A DNA stretch of 52,238 bases, taken from positions 1 through 52,238 of IMG/VR virus record IMGVR_UViG_3300048554_000415. One strand, 5' to 3'. Of this stretch, positions 27,704 through 35,361 are shown one piece after another; the stretch's first letter is position 1, and the number at the start of each line of letters is the position of its first letter. The translations under genes were made by a program, and so were the position numbers. Source of the DNA: a virus. The notes beneath the pieces were generated by a model. That model made no database searches. It worked only from the letters and a program-made list of their open reading frames with translations, and was not told the origin of the DNA.

Positions 27704-28306
27704 ATGAGTCTAGATAATTTAAATGATACATCACTGATAGGAATTGAGGGACATATTAAGATATGGGATCCTGAATCAGGTGAAGTTCTGGTTAAAAGAA
27801 GAAATGCAATTAATTATGAAAACATGAGTATTGCAATAGCTAGTTTACTAGCAAATGAAACAGGTAGTACAGGTACTCACCAAGTTGCTACAATGCGATT
27901 TGGAAACGGCGGTACAACTATCGATGGTGCAGGAACAGTAACTTATAAAGCTACAAATACAAATACTGCTAGTGCCGCACTATACAATCAAACATTTAGT
28001 CAAGCAGTTGACGAAGCAGTAACAGGTAGTGCAGAGAACGGAACAGAAATTGCTCATACAAGTCCAAATACATTTAGTGATGTTGTTATTACTTGTACAC
28101 TAGACTATGGTAGTGTAACTGGACAAGACCTACTAGATACTGCTACTAATATGGACGGAACATATGTGTTTGACGAATTAGCAGTTTATAGTGGCAACAA
28201 CGATTTGTTGACACATGTTGTATTTCATCCTGTACAAAAAAGTGCAAATAGAAAAATACAAGTAATTTACACATTAAGAATTAGATCAAGTTTTGCAGAC
28301 TTGTAA
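27704..28306 (+). CDS. Putative virion/tail-fibre protein
   Basis: A 200-residue protein beginning MSLDNLNDTSLIGIEGHIKI. The frame is open upstream into the giant gene, but the ATG at 27704 is chosen because a late promoter and GGAAAG lie immediately before it. The sequence has HIKIWDPESGEVLVKRRNAI (about 16-35) and a Thr/Ala/Asn-rich beta central part. I recall it as a conserved marine T4-like virion-associated protein without assigned function. Position between the giant gene and two fibre-type genes supports a role at the tail tip. Confidence 0.6.
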   Translation: MSLDNLNDTSLIGIEGHIKIWDPESGEVLVKRRNAINYENMSIAIASLLANETGSTGTHQVATMRFGNGGTTIDGAGTVTYKATNTNTASAALYNQTFSQAVDEAVTGSAENGTEIAHTSPNTFSDVVITCTLDYGSVTGQDLLDTATNMDGTYVFDELAVYSGNNDLLTHVVFHPVQKSANRKIQVIYTLRIRSSFADL

Positions 28307-28317
28307 AGGGAAAAGAC

Positions 28318-29241
28318 ATGCCGTATACAATAGATTATAGCCAAAGTAGTAAAACAGCAATAGTTGTAAATGATGGAACAATTGATACCAGTACTAGCAT
28401 TGGGCTAATTGGTAAAAACTACACACGTTTTGGGGAAACACTGAACGAAAATATGTTGCATCTATTAGAAAATTTTGCTAATAGCAGTGCTCCTAGCAAT
28501 CCAACTGAAGGTCAACTTTGGTACGACACAGCAAACAGCCAACTTAAAATATACGATAACGGTGTTTGGAGTGTAATTTTAAGTGGTGCTGGTACAACCA
28601 AAATTGAATTTCGAAACAGGAAAGATACAGGCGGCAACTTTCATAAAACGATAGAACATATTGTAGATTCAAATATTGTAACAATTATGACAGATGATAC
28701 TGTAGCTTGGACACCTCATGTAGATGAAAAACTAGAAGATGGTGTAACGGCATTAAGCACACAGTTTCCTACTATACAAGCTGGCACAACAATGAACAAC
28801 ACAACACATTACAAATTTAGAGGTACAGCAACCAGTGCAGAATATGCTGACCTTGCAGAACGTTATGAGGCAGATGCTGTGTATACTGAAGGCACAGTTG
28901 TTAGACTAGGCGGCGACAAAGAAATTACACAAACAACATTAGGTGGTGATCCTGATGTATTTGGAGTTATTAGTACAGCACCGGGATTTGAATTGAACGC
29001 AAGTGCAGGAACAGATAAAACACATCCGTTTGTAGCACTAGCAGGGCGAGTGCCTTGCAAAGTCGTTGGCAAAGTAGCCAAAGGACAGAGACTTATTTCG
29101 TCTGAGAAACACCCAGGATTTGCAAAAGCAGACTGGGGACAAAACGAAACGTCTTTTTGGGCACAAATTATTGGAAGAGCGTTAGAAGACAAAACTACAG
29201 CTGGAAAAGGTACAATAGAAATAGTGGTAGGAGCCAAGTAA
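28318..29241 (+). CDS. Tail fibre/virion structural protein with short fibre modules
   Basis: A 307-residue protein. The N-terminal region has the fibre-type module PTEGQLWYDTANSQLKIYDN (about 62-81) followed by GVWSV. The C-terminal half begins with AEYADLAERYEAD (about 176-188) and continues through HPFVALAGRVPCKVVGKV, KGQRLISS and IIGRALEDKTTAGKGTIEIVVG. This is a module found at the ends of phage fibres and related virion proteins, sometimes as an intramolecular chaperone-like domain. AAGGGA precedes the ATG. It lies one codon before the next gene. Confidence 0.75.
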   Translation: MPYTIDYSQSSKTAIVVNDGTIDTSTSIGLIGKNYTRFGETLNENMLHLLENFANSSAPSNPTEGQLWYDTANSQLKIYDNGVWSVILSGAGTTKIEFRNRKDTGGNFHKTIEHIVDSNIVTIMTDDTVAWTPHVDEKLEDGVTALSTQFPTIQAGTTMNNTTHYKFRGTATSAEYADLAERYEADAVYTEGTVVRLGGDKEITQTTLGGDPDVFGVISTAPGFELNASAGTDKTHPFVALAGRVPCKVVGKVAKGQRLISSEKHPGFAKADWGQNETSFWAQIIGRALEDKTTAGKGTIEIVVGAK

Positions 29242-30429
29242 ATGGTTCAAATTATTGGTGAACTAGCAACAAACGAACATTACAATCTTGTTGCTGTAGA
29301 TGTAAACAAAGTTTTTGGCGACAAGTATCCAACTGCGGCGGTTACAGATGCGTCTAGAAAAAATACACACAAGTTTGGGTGGGGTGCAGTCAATATTGCA
29401 GATGCACTTGTAGACGGAACATTAATTACTGCTGAAAGATTACAAGAACTTGTAACAAGAACTAATATTAGTATTGATCATACTGAAATAACTGACAGTA
29501 CAATAATATTTGCAGTACCTGCAAACAGAACTACAGTTTCAATGGGCACAGCGATAAGAGCAGAAGATTTAAATTTAATTAGATCAAAATTTGCTCCTAT
29601 ATTGCTAGACAATAAACATGCAACTGTTGATCCTAGTAATGCTAGTGCTTTTGTAGCAAACACATCAAACTATAATAGAACAGCAACATGGGATCATCAG
29701 CTAAACGGTGAACACAAATTTGAATGGGCAGACTATAATTCAGCTAGATACTTTTTTAATGGTGGTGGACAGCTTAGAGTAAGTTTGAACATGGCAGGCG
29801 GCAGTACAGCAGGATACTACAACTGGAGTGACGTAATTAACGAAATGGGTGTTCTCAACTTTACTTGGGACACAGTTACACAGAGTAGTGCTAAGACAAG
29901 CGGAACAAGTGCAGGAAAAGGTTTTTATGACCTTACACCATTTTATGGTGATGGCTCAGATGCTGGCGCGGCAGATGAAGGATTATTGTTTACATCAAGC
30001 GGTGTTACAATAGATAGAAAAGTTGGAACGTATCCAGGTCAATATGGTTATGGATATGGTTATATTAGTCCTGAAGGTAACTATGCGGCTTGGGCAGATC
30101 CTGCAATTAGAGGCACAGGCTACGGATATGGATATGGCGGCTACGGATATGGGTACAGTGGCATTTATGTAAGTTCATACAGTCGCTATAGTACATATCA
30201 GCAGTTAAAATTTAGACTTTACGGAAAGTACATTAATAACGGCGCCGGAGTGCAATTTAAATTGGTTTTAGATGACACTACACATGCTAATATTGTTGAC
30301 GGAAGTATCACTCCAACATGTAGTTACTTAATGCCTGATACATTAACTATTGGTACAACTAGTTTTGATGTTAGCCCTGCTCCTACATTTGCAGTTACTA
30401 ACAACTTCGTAAACTTCGATGACAGCTAA
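29242..30429 (+). CDS. Virion structural/tail-fibre protein with Gly-Tyr repeats
   Basis: A 395-residue protein with fibre-type segments: DGTLITAERLQELVTRTN, FEWADYNSARYFFNGGGQLR (about 160-179), and GKGFYDLTPFYGDG. The ARYFFNGGG motif followed by NWSDVINEMG is recalled from marine myophage virion proteins. Two Gly-Tyr-rich stretches (about 267-276 and 294-308) interrupt the protein and may form a flexible or sticky surface patch. It ends the structural operon; the next promoter follows within 10 bp of its stop. Confidence 0.65.
   Translation: MVQIIGELATNEHYNLVAVDVNKVFGDKYPTAAVTDASRKNTHKFGWGAVNIADALVDGTLITAERLQELVTRTNISIDHTEITDSTIIFAVPANRTTVSMGTAIRAEDLNLIRSKFAPILLDNKHATVDPSNASAFVANTSNYNRTATWDHQLNGEHKFEWADYNSARYFFNGGGQLRVSLNMAGGSTAGYYNWSDVINEMGVLNFTWDTVTQSSAKTSGTSAGKGFYDLTPFYGDGSDAGAADEGLLFTSSGVTIDRKVGTYPGQYGYGYGYISPEGNYAAWADPAIRGTGYGYGYGGYGYGYSGIYVSSYSRYSTYQQLKFRLYGKYINNGAGVQFKLVLDDTTHANIVDGSITPTCSYLMPDTLTIGTTSFDVSPAPTFAVTNNFVNFDDS
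30040..30165 (+). repeat. Gly-Tyr coding repeats
   Basis: Two clusters of alternating GGT/GGA/GGC and TAT/TAC codons (about 30040-30066 and 30118-30162). They code for QYGYGYGYI and GYGYGYGGYGYGYSG. Codon choice within the tracts varies, so the amino acids rather than the DNA repeat appear to be kept. Confidence 0.8.
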
Positions 30430-30436
30430 AAAACTG

Positions 30437-30466
30437 TTGACAAACCTTACATAAATAAGTTATAGT
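30437..30466 (+). promoter_or_regulatory. Composite promoter: sigma70-type with a late box in its spacer
   Basis: TTGACA (30437-30442) and TATAGT (30461-30466) are separated by 18 bp. Within the spacer CATAAATA (30450-30457) is one base from the T4 late core. AAGGAG (30481-30486) and the ATG at 30494 follow. The right-arm glycan genes could thus be read both before and after gp55 takes over. No other clear promoter precedes this gene string. Confidence 0.75.
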
Positions 30467-30493
30467 AGTAGTTAACTATAAAGGAGAAACTCT

Positions 30494-30841
30494 ATGGATG
30501 AGAGACTCGAAAAAGCGTTAGAATTTGCTAATTATCGAATTACATTAGGAAATCAGAAACGTACATTAGAGCAACGCACACAGGTATTGCAAACAGTACA
30601 CTATGCAAAGGGCGTATTTGTTGCAAATATGACCACCATTGCATTTGTAAAAGCATTAGTTGATTTAGATAAAACACAAGCAATTATTTTGGATACAAAG
30701 AAAAATCCAATACAAGTGGATGATACAACTGAATTTTTAGAAACACTGTTAAGTGCCTATACCGAAGCTACGAATGCTTACAAAGTGCAATCGGATAAAA
30801 TTAAAAAAGCAAGAAATATTAAGAGCTTAATGGATTGGTAA
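30494..30841 (+). CDS. Unknown small helical protein
   Basis: A 115-residue protein predicted to be almost all alpha-helical, with charged heptads at both ends (MDERLEKALEF…NQKRTLEQRTQVL and YKVQSDKIKKARNIKSLMDW). I recall similar small proteins near the tail genes of marine myophages but know no function. It is the first gene after the composite promoter and has a strong AAGGAG site, so it is probably well expressed. The next gene starts 3 bp after its stop. Confidence 0.6.
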   Translation: MDERLEKALEFANYRITLGNQKRTLEQRTQVLQTVHYAKGVFVANMTTIAFVKALVDLDKTQAIILDTKKNPIQVDDTTEFLETLLSAYTEATNAYKVQSDKIKKARNIKSLMDW

Positions 30842-30844
30842 AAG

Positions 30845-31744
30845 ATGTCTGAGAAGCAAGGAAATGGCATCTGTATGTTCTGTTATAATAATGAACAGTT
30901 AGATTACGGTAAGTTTGCTGTTCTAGCCGCAACATATGCTAAAAAACAAACAGGATTGCCAGTAACAGTAATAACAGACGATGGATCTAAAGATTACTTG
31001 TATGAACAGCGTGGTGCTGAACTAGTTGATAGTGTCATTGACAGTTTTGTTATAGATGCTCCTAATTTAGATATTAGAAATCCTAGGCGGCATATGGATA
31101 GTCCTTGGACAGAATTTAATGCTCCTTTTTTTAATAGTAACAAGCATAAAGTTTTTGAACTTACACCTTATGAGCGTACACTACTGATTGATACTGATTT
31201 TCTAATTACTAATAACTTTTATAACTATATCTTTGACACAGACGAACCTCTTGCTCTGCATAGGTTTGCACAGTATATTGGCTCAGAGGTTCCTTATAGA
31301 AACGAAGTGACCCTTAACGATGCTGGAATTAATCACTGGTGGAGTACCGTGGTTTACTTTGATCAAAGTGAAGAAAGTAAACTGTTTTTTGATATATGGA
31401 GTCACGTAAAAGATAATTGGGAATACTATAGCTTGCTGTATCAATTTCCAAAAATGTTGTTTAGAACTGACTTTTGTGTTAGTATTGCTTGTCACATGCT
31501 CAACGGTATGAACAATAGTGATTTTGTACACGACTTTAAAGGTGTCCCTTTACTTAATATGGATCAAAAAGATGATATTGCAAAAGTAAACGGTTATGGC
31601 GATGTTGTATTTTTTAAACACGATAGAAGAGAGCAATGGAAAAATTATTTGTTTAGATATGAGAAAGATAACTTACATATTATGAACAAGCGAGCATTGG
31701 ATCGTCATTGGGATTCATTGATGGAAGTGGTTGATAATGGCTGA
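30845..31744 (+). CDS. Glycosyltransferase-like protein (GT8-like, GT-A fold)
   Basis: A 299-residue protein with a nucleotide-sugar-transferase layout. An N-terminal beta-alpha-beta part (CMFCYNN…VTVITDDG) is followed by LLIDTDFLI with a D-x-D pair (Asp116, Asp118) that would bind the metal and nucleotide sugar. NHWWSTVVYFDQS (about 160-172) corresponds to the acceptor-side loop of GT8-like enzymes. Donor and acceptor cannot be read from the sequence. It begins a run of three GT-A-like genes and overlaps the next start by 8 bp. Confidence 0.65.
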   Translation: MSEKQGNGICMFCYNNEQLDYGKFAVLAATYAKKQTGLPVTVITDDGSKDYLYEQRGAELVDSVIDSFVIDAPNLDIRNPRRHMDSPWTEFNAPFFNSNKHKVFELTPYERTLLIDTDFLITNNFYNYIFDTDEPLALHRFAQYIGSEVPYRNEVTLNDAGINHWWSTVVYFDQSEESKLFFDIWSHVKDNWEYYSLLYQFPKMLFRTDFCVSIACHMLNGMNNSDFVHDFKGVPLLNMDQKDDIAKVNGYGDVVFFKHDRREQWKNYLFRYEKDNLHIMNKRALDRHWDSLMEVVDNG

Positions 31745-32648
31745 TGTAGAAATAGAACAAATAGAAGATGCACCCAAAAGAGGATACTTAACAATGGGTA
31801 TCAATACCGGCGAGGATAATGTTCGGTATTGTTATGCACTAGCATGTAGTATAAAATTATGTGATCCAGATGCAAGCATTACACTAGTAGTGGATAAAGG
31901 ACATTTAGGTAGTGTTCAAAAATACTATGAACATGTATTTGACTACATGATAGAATTGCCTTACGGTAACAGTGCTCACCAAGATGGATTTCATGGCATG
32001 AACTTTTGGCAAGTAATACATGCTTCACCTTATGAGGACACTATCTATGTAGATTACGATACACTGTTTTTAAATGTAGACACTGAACTCCTATGGGATA
32101 CTATGGCCAATGGAGATATCAGCGTTCCTAAGTTAGCAAAGAGTTTTAAAAATTACAGTGCTCCTACAGCATGGCGTTTTGAATATGAGTATCATTATAA
32201 GTTGCCTAGATTATACTATAACATTATGTATTTTAATAAGAATAGTAAACTAGCTCTACAATGGTTTAAGATGGCAGATCCAGTTATGCAAAACTGGAGA
32301 GATGTATATAGTAAGTTACTCACAGAGAAAAGACCAAACGACTTTTATAAAAATTTACTTAGTAATATAACCACATACTATTTAGATATGGCAGATGAGA
32401 TGAAAGTAGATATATCAGAACATTATGATCTACATTCACTAAGTCATGGTGTATTTCCTAGTCCAGACGAAGTGCCTACAAACTGGACCGATATGTTAAA
32501 TTATTGGGTTACTCCTGGTAGGAAAATACAAATCGAAAATAGTGTATTAAGTAGTGGAATTATTCACTATAGTGACGAAACGTTTTTAACAGATGAAGTA
32601 GTAAATGTCTTTAGAACCAGTCTTATTGAGAGATTACAAACGAGATAA
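31737..32648 (+). CDS. Glycosyltransferase-like protein (GT8-like), paralogue of the previous gene
   Basis: A 303-residue protein with the same layout as its upstream neighbour: GYLTMGINTGEDNVRYCYAL, then DTIYVDYDTLFL with a D-x-D (Asp106, Asp108), then a LYYNIMYFN segment. The ATG at 31737 is preferred to the in-frame TTG at 31731 because GGAAG (31723-31727) is correctly spaced for it. The gene overlaps the following gene by 44 bp. Donor and acceptor are unknown. Two linked GT-A enzymes suggest stepwise chain building. Confidence 0.65.
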   Translation: MADVEIEQIEDAPKRGYLTMGINTGEDNVRYCYALACSIKLCDPDASITLVVDKGHLGSVQKYYEHVFDYMIELPYGNSAHQDGFHGMNFWQVIHASPYEDTIYVDYDTLFLNVDTELLWDTMANGDISVPKLAKSFKNYSAPTAWRFEYEYHYKLPRLYYNIMYFNKNSKLALQWFKMADPVMQNWRDVYSKLLTEKRPNDFYKNLLSNITTYYLDMADEMKVDISEHYDLHSLSHGVFPSPDEVPTNWTDMLNYWVTPGRKIQIENSVLSSGIIHYSDETFLTDEVVNVFRTSLIERLQTR

Positions 32649-33615
32649 ACCTCCTACTAAGTGGTGTGTTTATTTTGATGATGAAACAGGCGATATTGTT
32701 ACTGTAACAAATCGCAAGAAAGACTTTCTCAAAGAGTCTTTCATCGAAACTGATGACAATAATGCAAAACTAATGCTTATGGGTGAAGTAGATCCTAAGA
32801 AGTTTTCGGTAGTTGAAATAGAACAACAACTTAAACTTGTTGAAAAATCTGCGGTACTCAGAATTAAGAAAGCTGAAAACAGACTTAGTATTGTTCCGCT
32901 TAGTGCTAAAAAGAGAGCAGATGTTAATATAACAATGTATCTAAACAGTTGGAAGATGGAAGTTAACTTTAATCAAGATACACTGTATAGAATGACCGGT
33001 AAACGCTACTTTAAAAATGTAAGTTTAAATCCAGAACAACAAGGAAAGTACGACCCGATCGTATTTTACCTTATAAAAAATAATGATCCTAATCACTTGT
33101 TAAGGACTATTGAAATTGACCCCGGTGAGCTTATTGAAGAAGGTTACTTGATATTTGATATGTCTCCTCTGAGATCATATGCAGGTCTAGGCGAGATAAG
33201 TATATTGACTAAGAAGATATTTTCTTCTTACGGTTTGACCAGAAAGTCAAATTTCACAGGCACTGACTACACAACTAGATTTCAAAAACGTAGAATGTTC
33301 TCAGTACCAACACCGCAACAGAAACAAATAGATAGTCAATTTACAGTGTTTTACAGAAATAATAGATACTACTTAAAAAGTAATTTTGATGATCCGCAAG
33401 AGGAAAAAATATATTCTGATATAGCAATATATCTGACAGACAAAACCAATCCGAGTAACTTATTGGGTCACTTAACTTTGCCAGTAAGCGATATCGGATG
33501 GAAAAGCACTATAGAGCTTGACACAACAGTTAACCTATTTAACTGTGGCATACTAGCTTCTGATGCAACAAAAAACATATCAATAGACTATATCACTGAA
33601 GGAGCCAAAGAATAA
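32605..33615 (+). CDS. Unknown protein between glycosyltransferase genes
   Basis: A 336-residue protein, not recognised. It starts inside the previous gene (44-bp overlap). The N-terminal WCVYFDDETGDIVTVTNRKK (about 20-39) looks like a beta-hairpin domain, and a YFKNVSLNPEQQGKYDPIVFYLIKNNDP stretch follows. Two similar beta-rich halves are suggested by FYLIKNNDPNHLLRTIEIDP and IYLTDKTNPSNLLGHLTLPV, so the protein may consist of a duplicated domain. Its stop overlaps the next start (TAATG). Context suggests a link to glycan transfer or to virion attachment, but this is inference. Confidence 0.6.
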   Translation: MSLEPVLLRDYKRDKPPTKWCVYFDDETGDIVTVTNRKKDFLKESFIETDDNNAKLMLMGEVDPKKFSVVEIEQQLKLVEKSAVLRIKKAENRLSIVPLSAKKRADVNITMYLNSWKMEVNFNQDTLYRMTGKRYFKNVSLNPEQQGKYDPIVFYLIKNNDPNHLLRTIEIDPGELIEEGYLIFDMSPLRSYAGLGEISILTKKIFSSYGLTRKSNFTGTDYTTRFQKRRMFSVPTPQQKQIDSQFTVFYRNNRYYLKSNFDDPQEEKIYSDIAIYLTDKTNPSNLLGHLTLPVSDIGWKSTIELDTTVNLFNCGILASDATKNISIDYITEGAKE

Positions 33616-34592
33616 TGAGCAATACGCCAATTACAGAATTCGACATCGTATTCATTAGCTATGATGAGCCAAACGCTGAACAAAATTATGCAGACCTATT
33701 GGACAAGTGTCCTTGGGCCAAACGCAGTCACGGAGTATGGGGTAGCGATGCCGCACACAAAGCCGCGGCGGCATTAAGCGAAACAGAGAGATTTATTACT
33801 GTAGATGCTGATAACATTGTAAGAGAAGATTTTTTCAACAACGAACTTGATATGAGTCGTGTTAGACAAACTGATGTTATTAGTTGGGCAGGTAAAAATA
33901 CAGTAAATGGGTTAGTATATGGTAACGGTGGTATCAAGTGTTGGCCCGTAGATGTTGTCAATAATATGCGTACACATGAAGCGGCACCTGAAAGTGATAA
34001 AGCCGCACAGGTTGACTTTTGTTGGAATATACGTTATATACAAATGAATAATGTGTACTGTGATGTAATGAACAACGGCTCACCATTACAAGCATGGAGA
34101 GCAGGCTTCCGTGAAGGTGTAAAGATGGGACTAGAGGGAGGAGATGTTGTTGACCCTATGGAACTAAAGAAAATACATCAGGAAAACTTTAAACGCTTGT
34201 TAGTATGGATGACTGTAGGTGAAGATGCAACAAACGGTTTATGGGCAATTTATGGTGCAAGACTTGGATGTCATATGACCAACGTTGAAAGACGCAAATG
34301 GGACTGGCGTAATGTTAGAGACTTTGATTGGCTCAGCAATTACTTTAAAGAAGAATTATTTCCAGAGTTTGAAGGCGGTGACGAACTGTGTGTGAATACA
34401 GGATTAACTTGGGATTGGAATAAACTCAAAGCCAAAACTGTACAACTAGGCGAAGACCTCAGAGGCAAACTGGATTTAGAAATTAGTGATTTAGATCACA
34501 CAGGTAGTAGATTCTTTAAGAAGGTTTATAAAAATCCTCATAGAATGGGTGCTATGGTGAGAGAAGACCAAGTGGATGATAGTATTGAGTAA
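33615..34592 (+). CDS. Glycosyltransferase-like protein (GT-A fold)
   Basis: A 325-residue protein beginning with a typical GT-A opening FDIVFISYDEPNAEQNYADL and a FITVDADNIV segment with D-x-D (Asp64, Asp66). A conserved block GNGGIKCWP (about 104-112), a VDFCWN segment and a basic C-terminus follow. I recall homologues among marine T4-like phages annotated as glycosyltransferases or unknowns. Its first and last bases overlap the neighbouring genes (TAATG on both sides), placing it in the same translational unit as the cytidylyltransferase-isomerase fusion. Confidence 0.6.
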   Translation: MSNTPITEFDIVFISYDEPNAEQNYADLLDKCPWAKRSHGVWGSDAAHKAAAALSETERFITVDADNIVREDFFNNELDMSRVRQTDVISWAGKNTVNGLVYGNGGIKCWPVDVVNNMRTHEAAPESDKAAQVDFCWNIRYIQMNNVYCDVMNNGSPLQAWRAGFREGVKMGLEGGDVVDPMELKKIHQENFKRLLVWMTVGEDATNGLWAIYGARLGCHMTNVERRKWDWRNVRDFDWLSNYFKEELFPEFEGGDELCVNTGLTWDWNKLKAKTVQLGEDLRGKLDLEISDLDHTGSRFFKKVYKNPHRMGAMVREDQVDDSIE

Positions 34593-35359
34593 TGATAACA
34601 GTATTAGTGACAGGCGGCTTTGATCCTCTACACAGTGGACATATAGAATATTTTAAAGCCGCTAAAGCCTTGGGCGATCGACTTGTGGTTGGTATAAACA
34701 GTGACGAATGGCTTGCTCGTAAAAAAGGAAGAGCGTTTATGCCGTTTACGGAACGTGCGGCAATTATTAGAGAGCTAGAAGTAGTAGATAAAATAATTGG
34801 ATTTGATGATAGTGATGATACAGCAAATCAAGGAATATTTTTAGCATTATCTACTTCAGCTGGAAAAATTATTTTTGCCAACGGCGGAGATAGAAGCAAC
34901 ACTACAACTCCAGAATACGAAGCGTATGGAAATCATCCAGATGTAGAATTTGCATTTGGAGTAGGTGGTGATGATAAAAAGAATTCAAGCAGTTGGATAT
35001 TAGATGAATGGAAAACACAAAAGACTGAACGTGACTGGGGTTATTGGCGTGTACTTGACGATAAACAGCCAAGAGTTGGACAAAAAGTAAAAGAGCTTGT
35101 CATTAAACCTAGTTGTAGTTTAAGCGATCAACGTCACAAGTATAGGAGTGAACATTGGTATGTACTAGAAGGTGAAATACAAATTGACTTAGAATTCCCC
35201 AATGGAGAAACGCAAATACAAATGCTTGAAGCATATACAAATTTTTTAATAAGACCTGAATGGTGGCACAAGACCACTAACATAGGAGATACTCCTGCAC
35301 ACATAGTAGAAATACAATACGGCGAACAGTGTGAAGAAAACGATATCGAAAGAAGATAA
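34592..35359 (+). CDS. Fusion of a cytidylyltransferase domain with a mannose-6-phosphate-isomerase cupin
   Basis: A 255-residue two-domain protein. Residues 1-140 form an HxGH nucleotidyltransferase of the glycerol-phosphate/heptose-phosphate type: TGGFDPLHSGHIEYFKAAKA (7-26), VGINSDEWLARKKGR, ERAAIIREL, and SSSWIL (132-137). Residues 148-255 form a cupin closely resembling the C-terminal isomerase part of type II phosphomannose isomerases: WGYWRVLDD, HKYRSEHWYVLEGE (182-195), RPEWWHKTTN, HIVEIQYGEQCEENDIERR. It would interconvert fructose- and mannose-6-phosphate and activate a sugar phosphate with a nucleotide. Typical isomerase-fused enzymes carry a guanylyltransferase of a different fold, so this pairing is unusual. 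It follows three glycosyltransferases. Confidence 0.85.
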   Translation: MITVLVTGGFDPLHSGHIEYFKAAKALGDRLVVGINSDEWLARKKGRAFMPFTERAAIIRELEVVDKIIGFDDSDDTANQGIFLALSTSAGKIIFANGGDRSNTTTPEYEAYGNHPDVEFAFGVGGDDKKNSSSWILDEWKTQKTERDWGYWRVLDDKQPRVGQKVKELVIKPSCSLSDQRHKYRSEHWYVLEGEIQIDLEFPNGETQIQMLEAYTNFLIRPEWWHKTTNIGDTPAHIVEIQYGEQCEENDIERR

Positions 35360-35361
35360 AA

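Noticed and set aside
28863-29237. Minus-strand open frame opposite the fibre gene
   Set aside because: It is the complement of a well-supported plus-strand gene and has no motif, ribosome site or partner.
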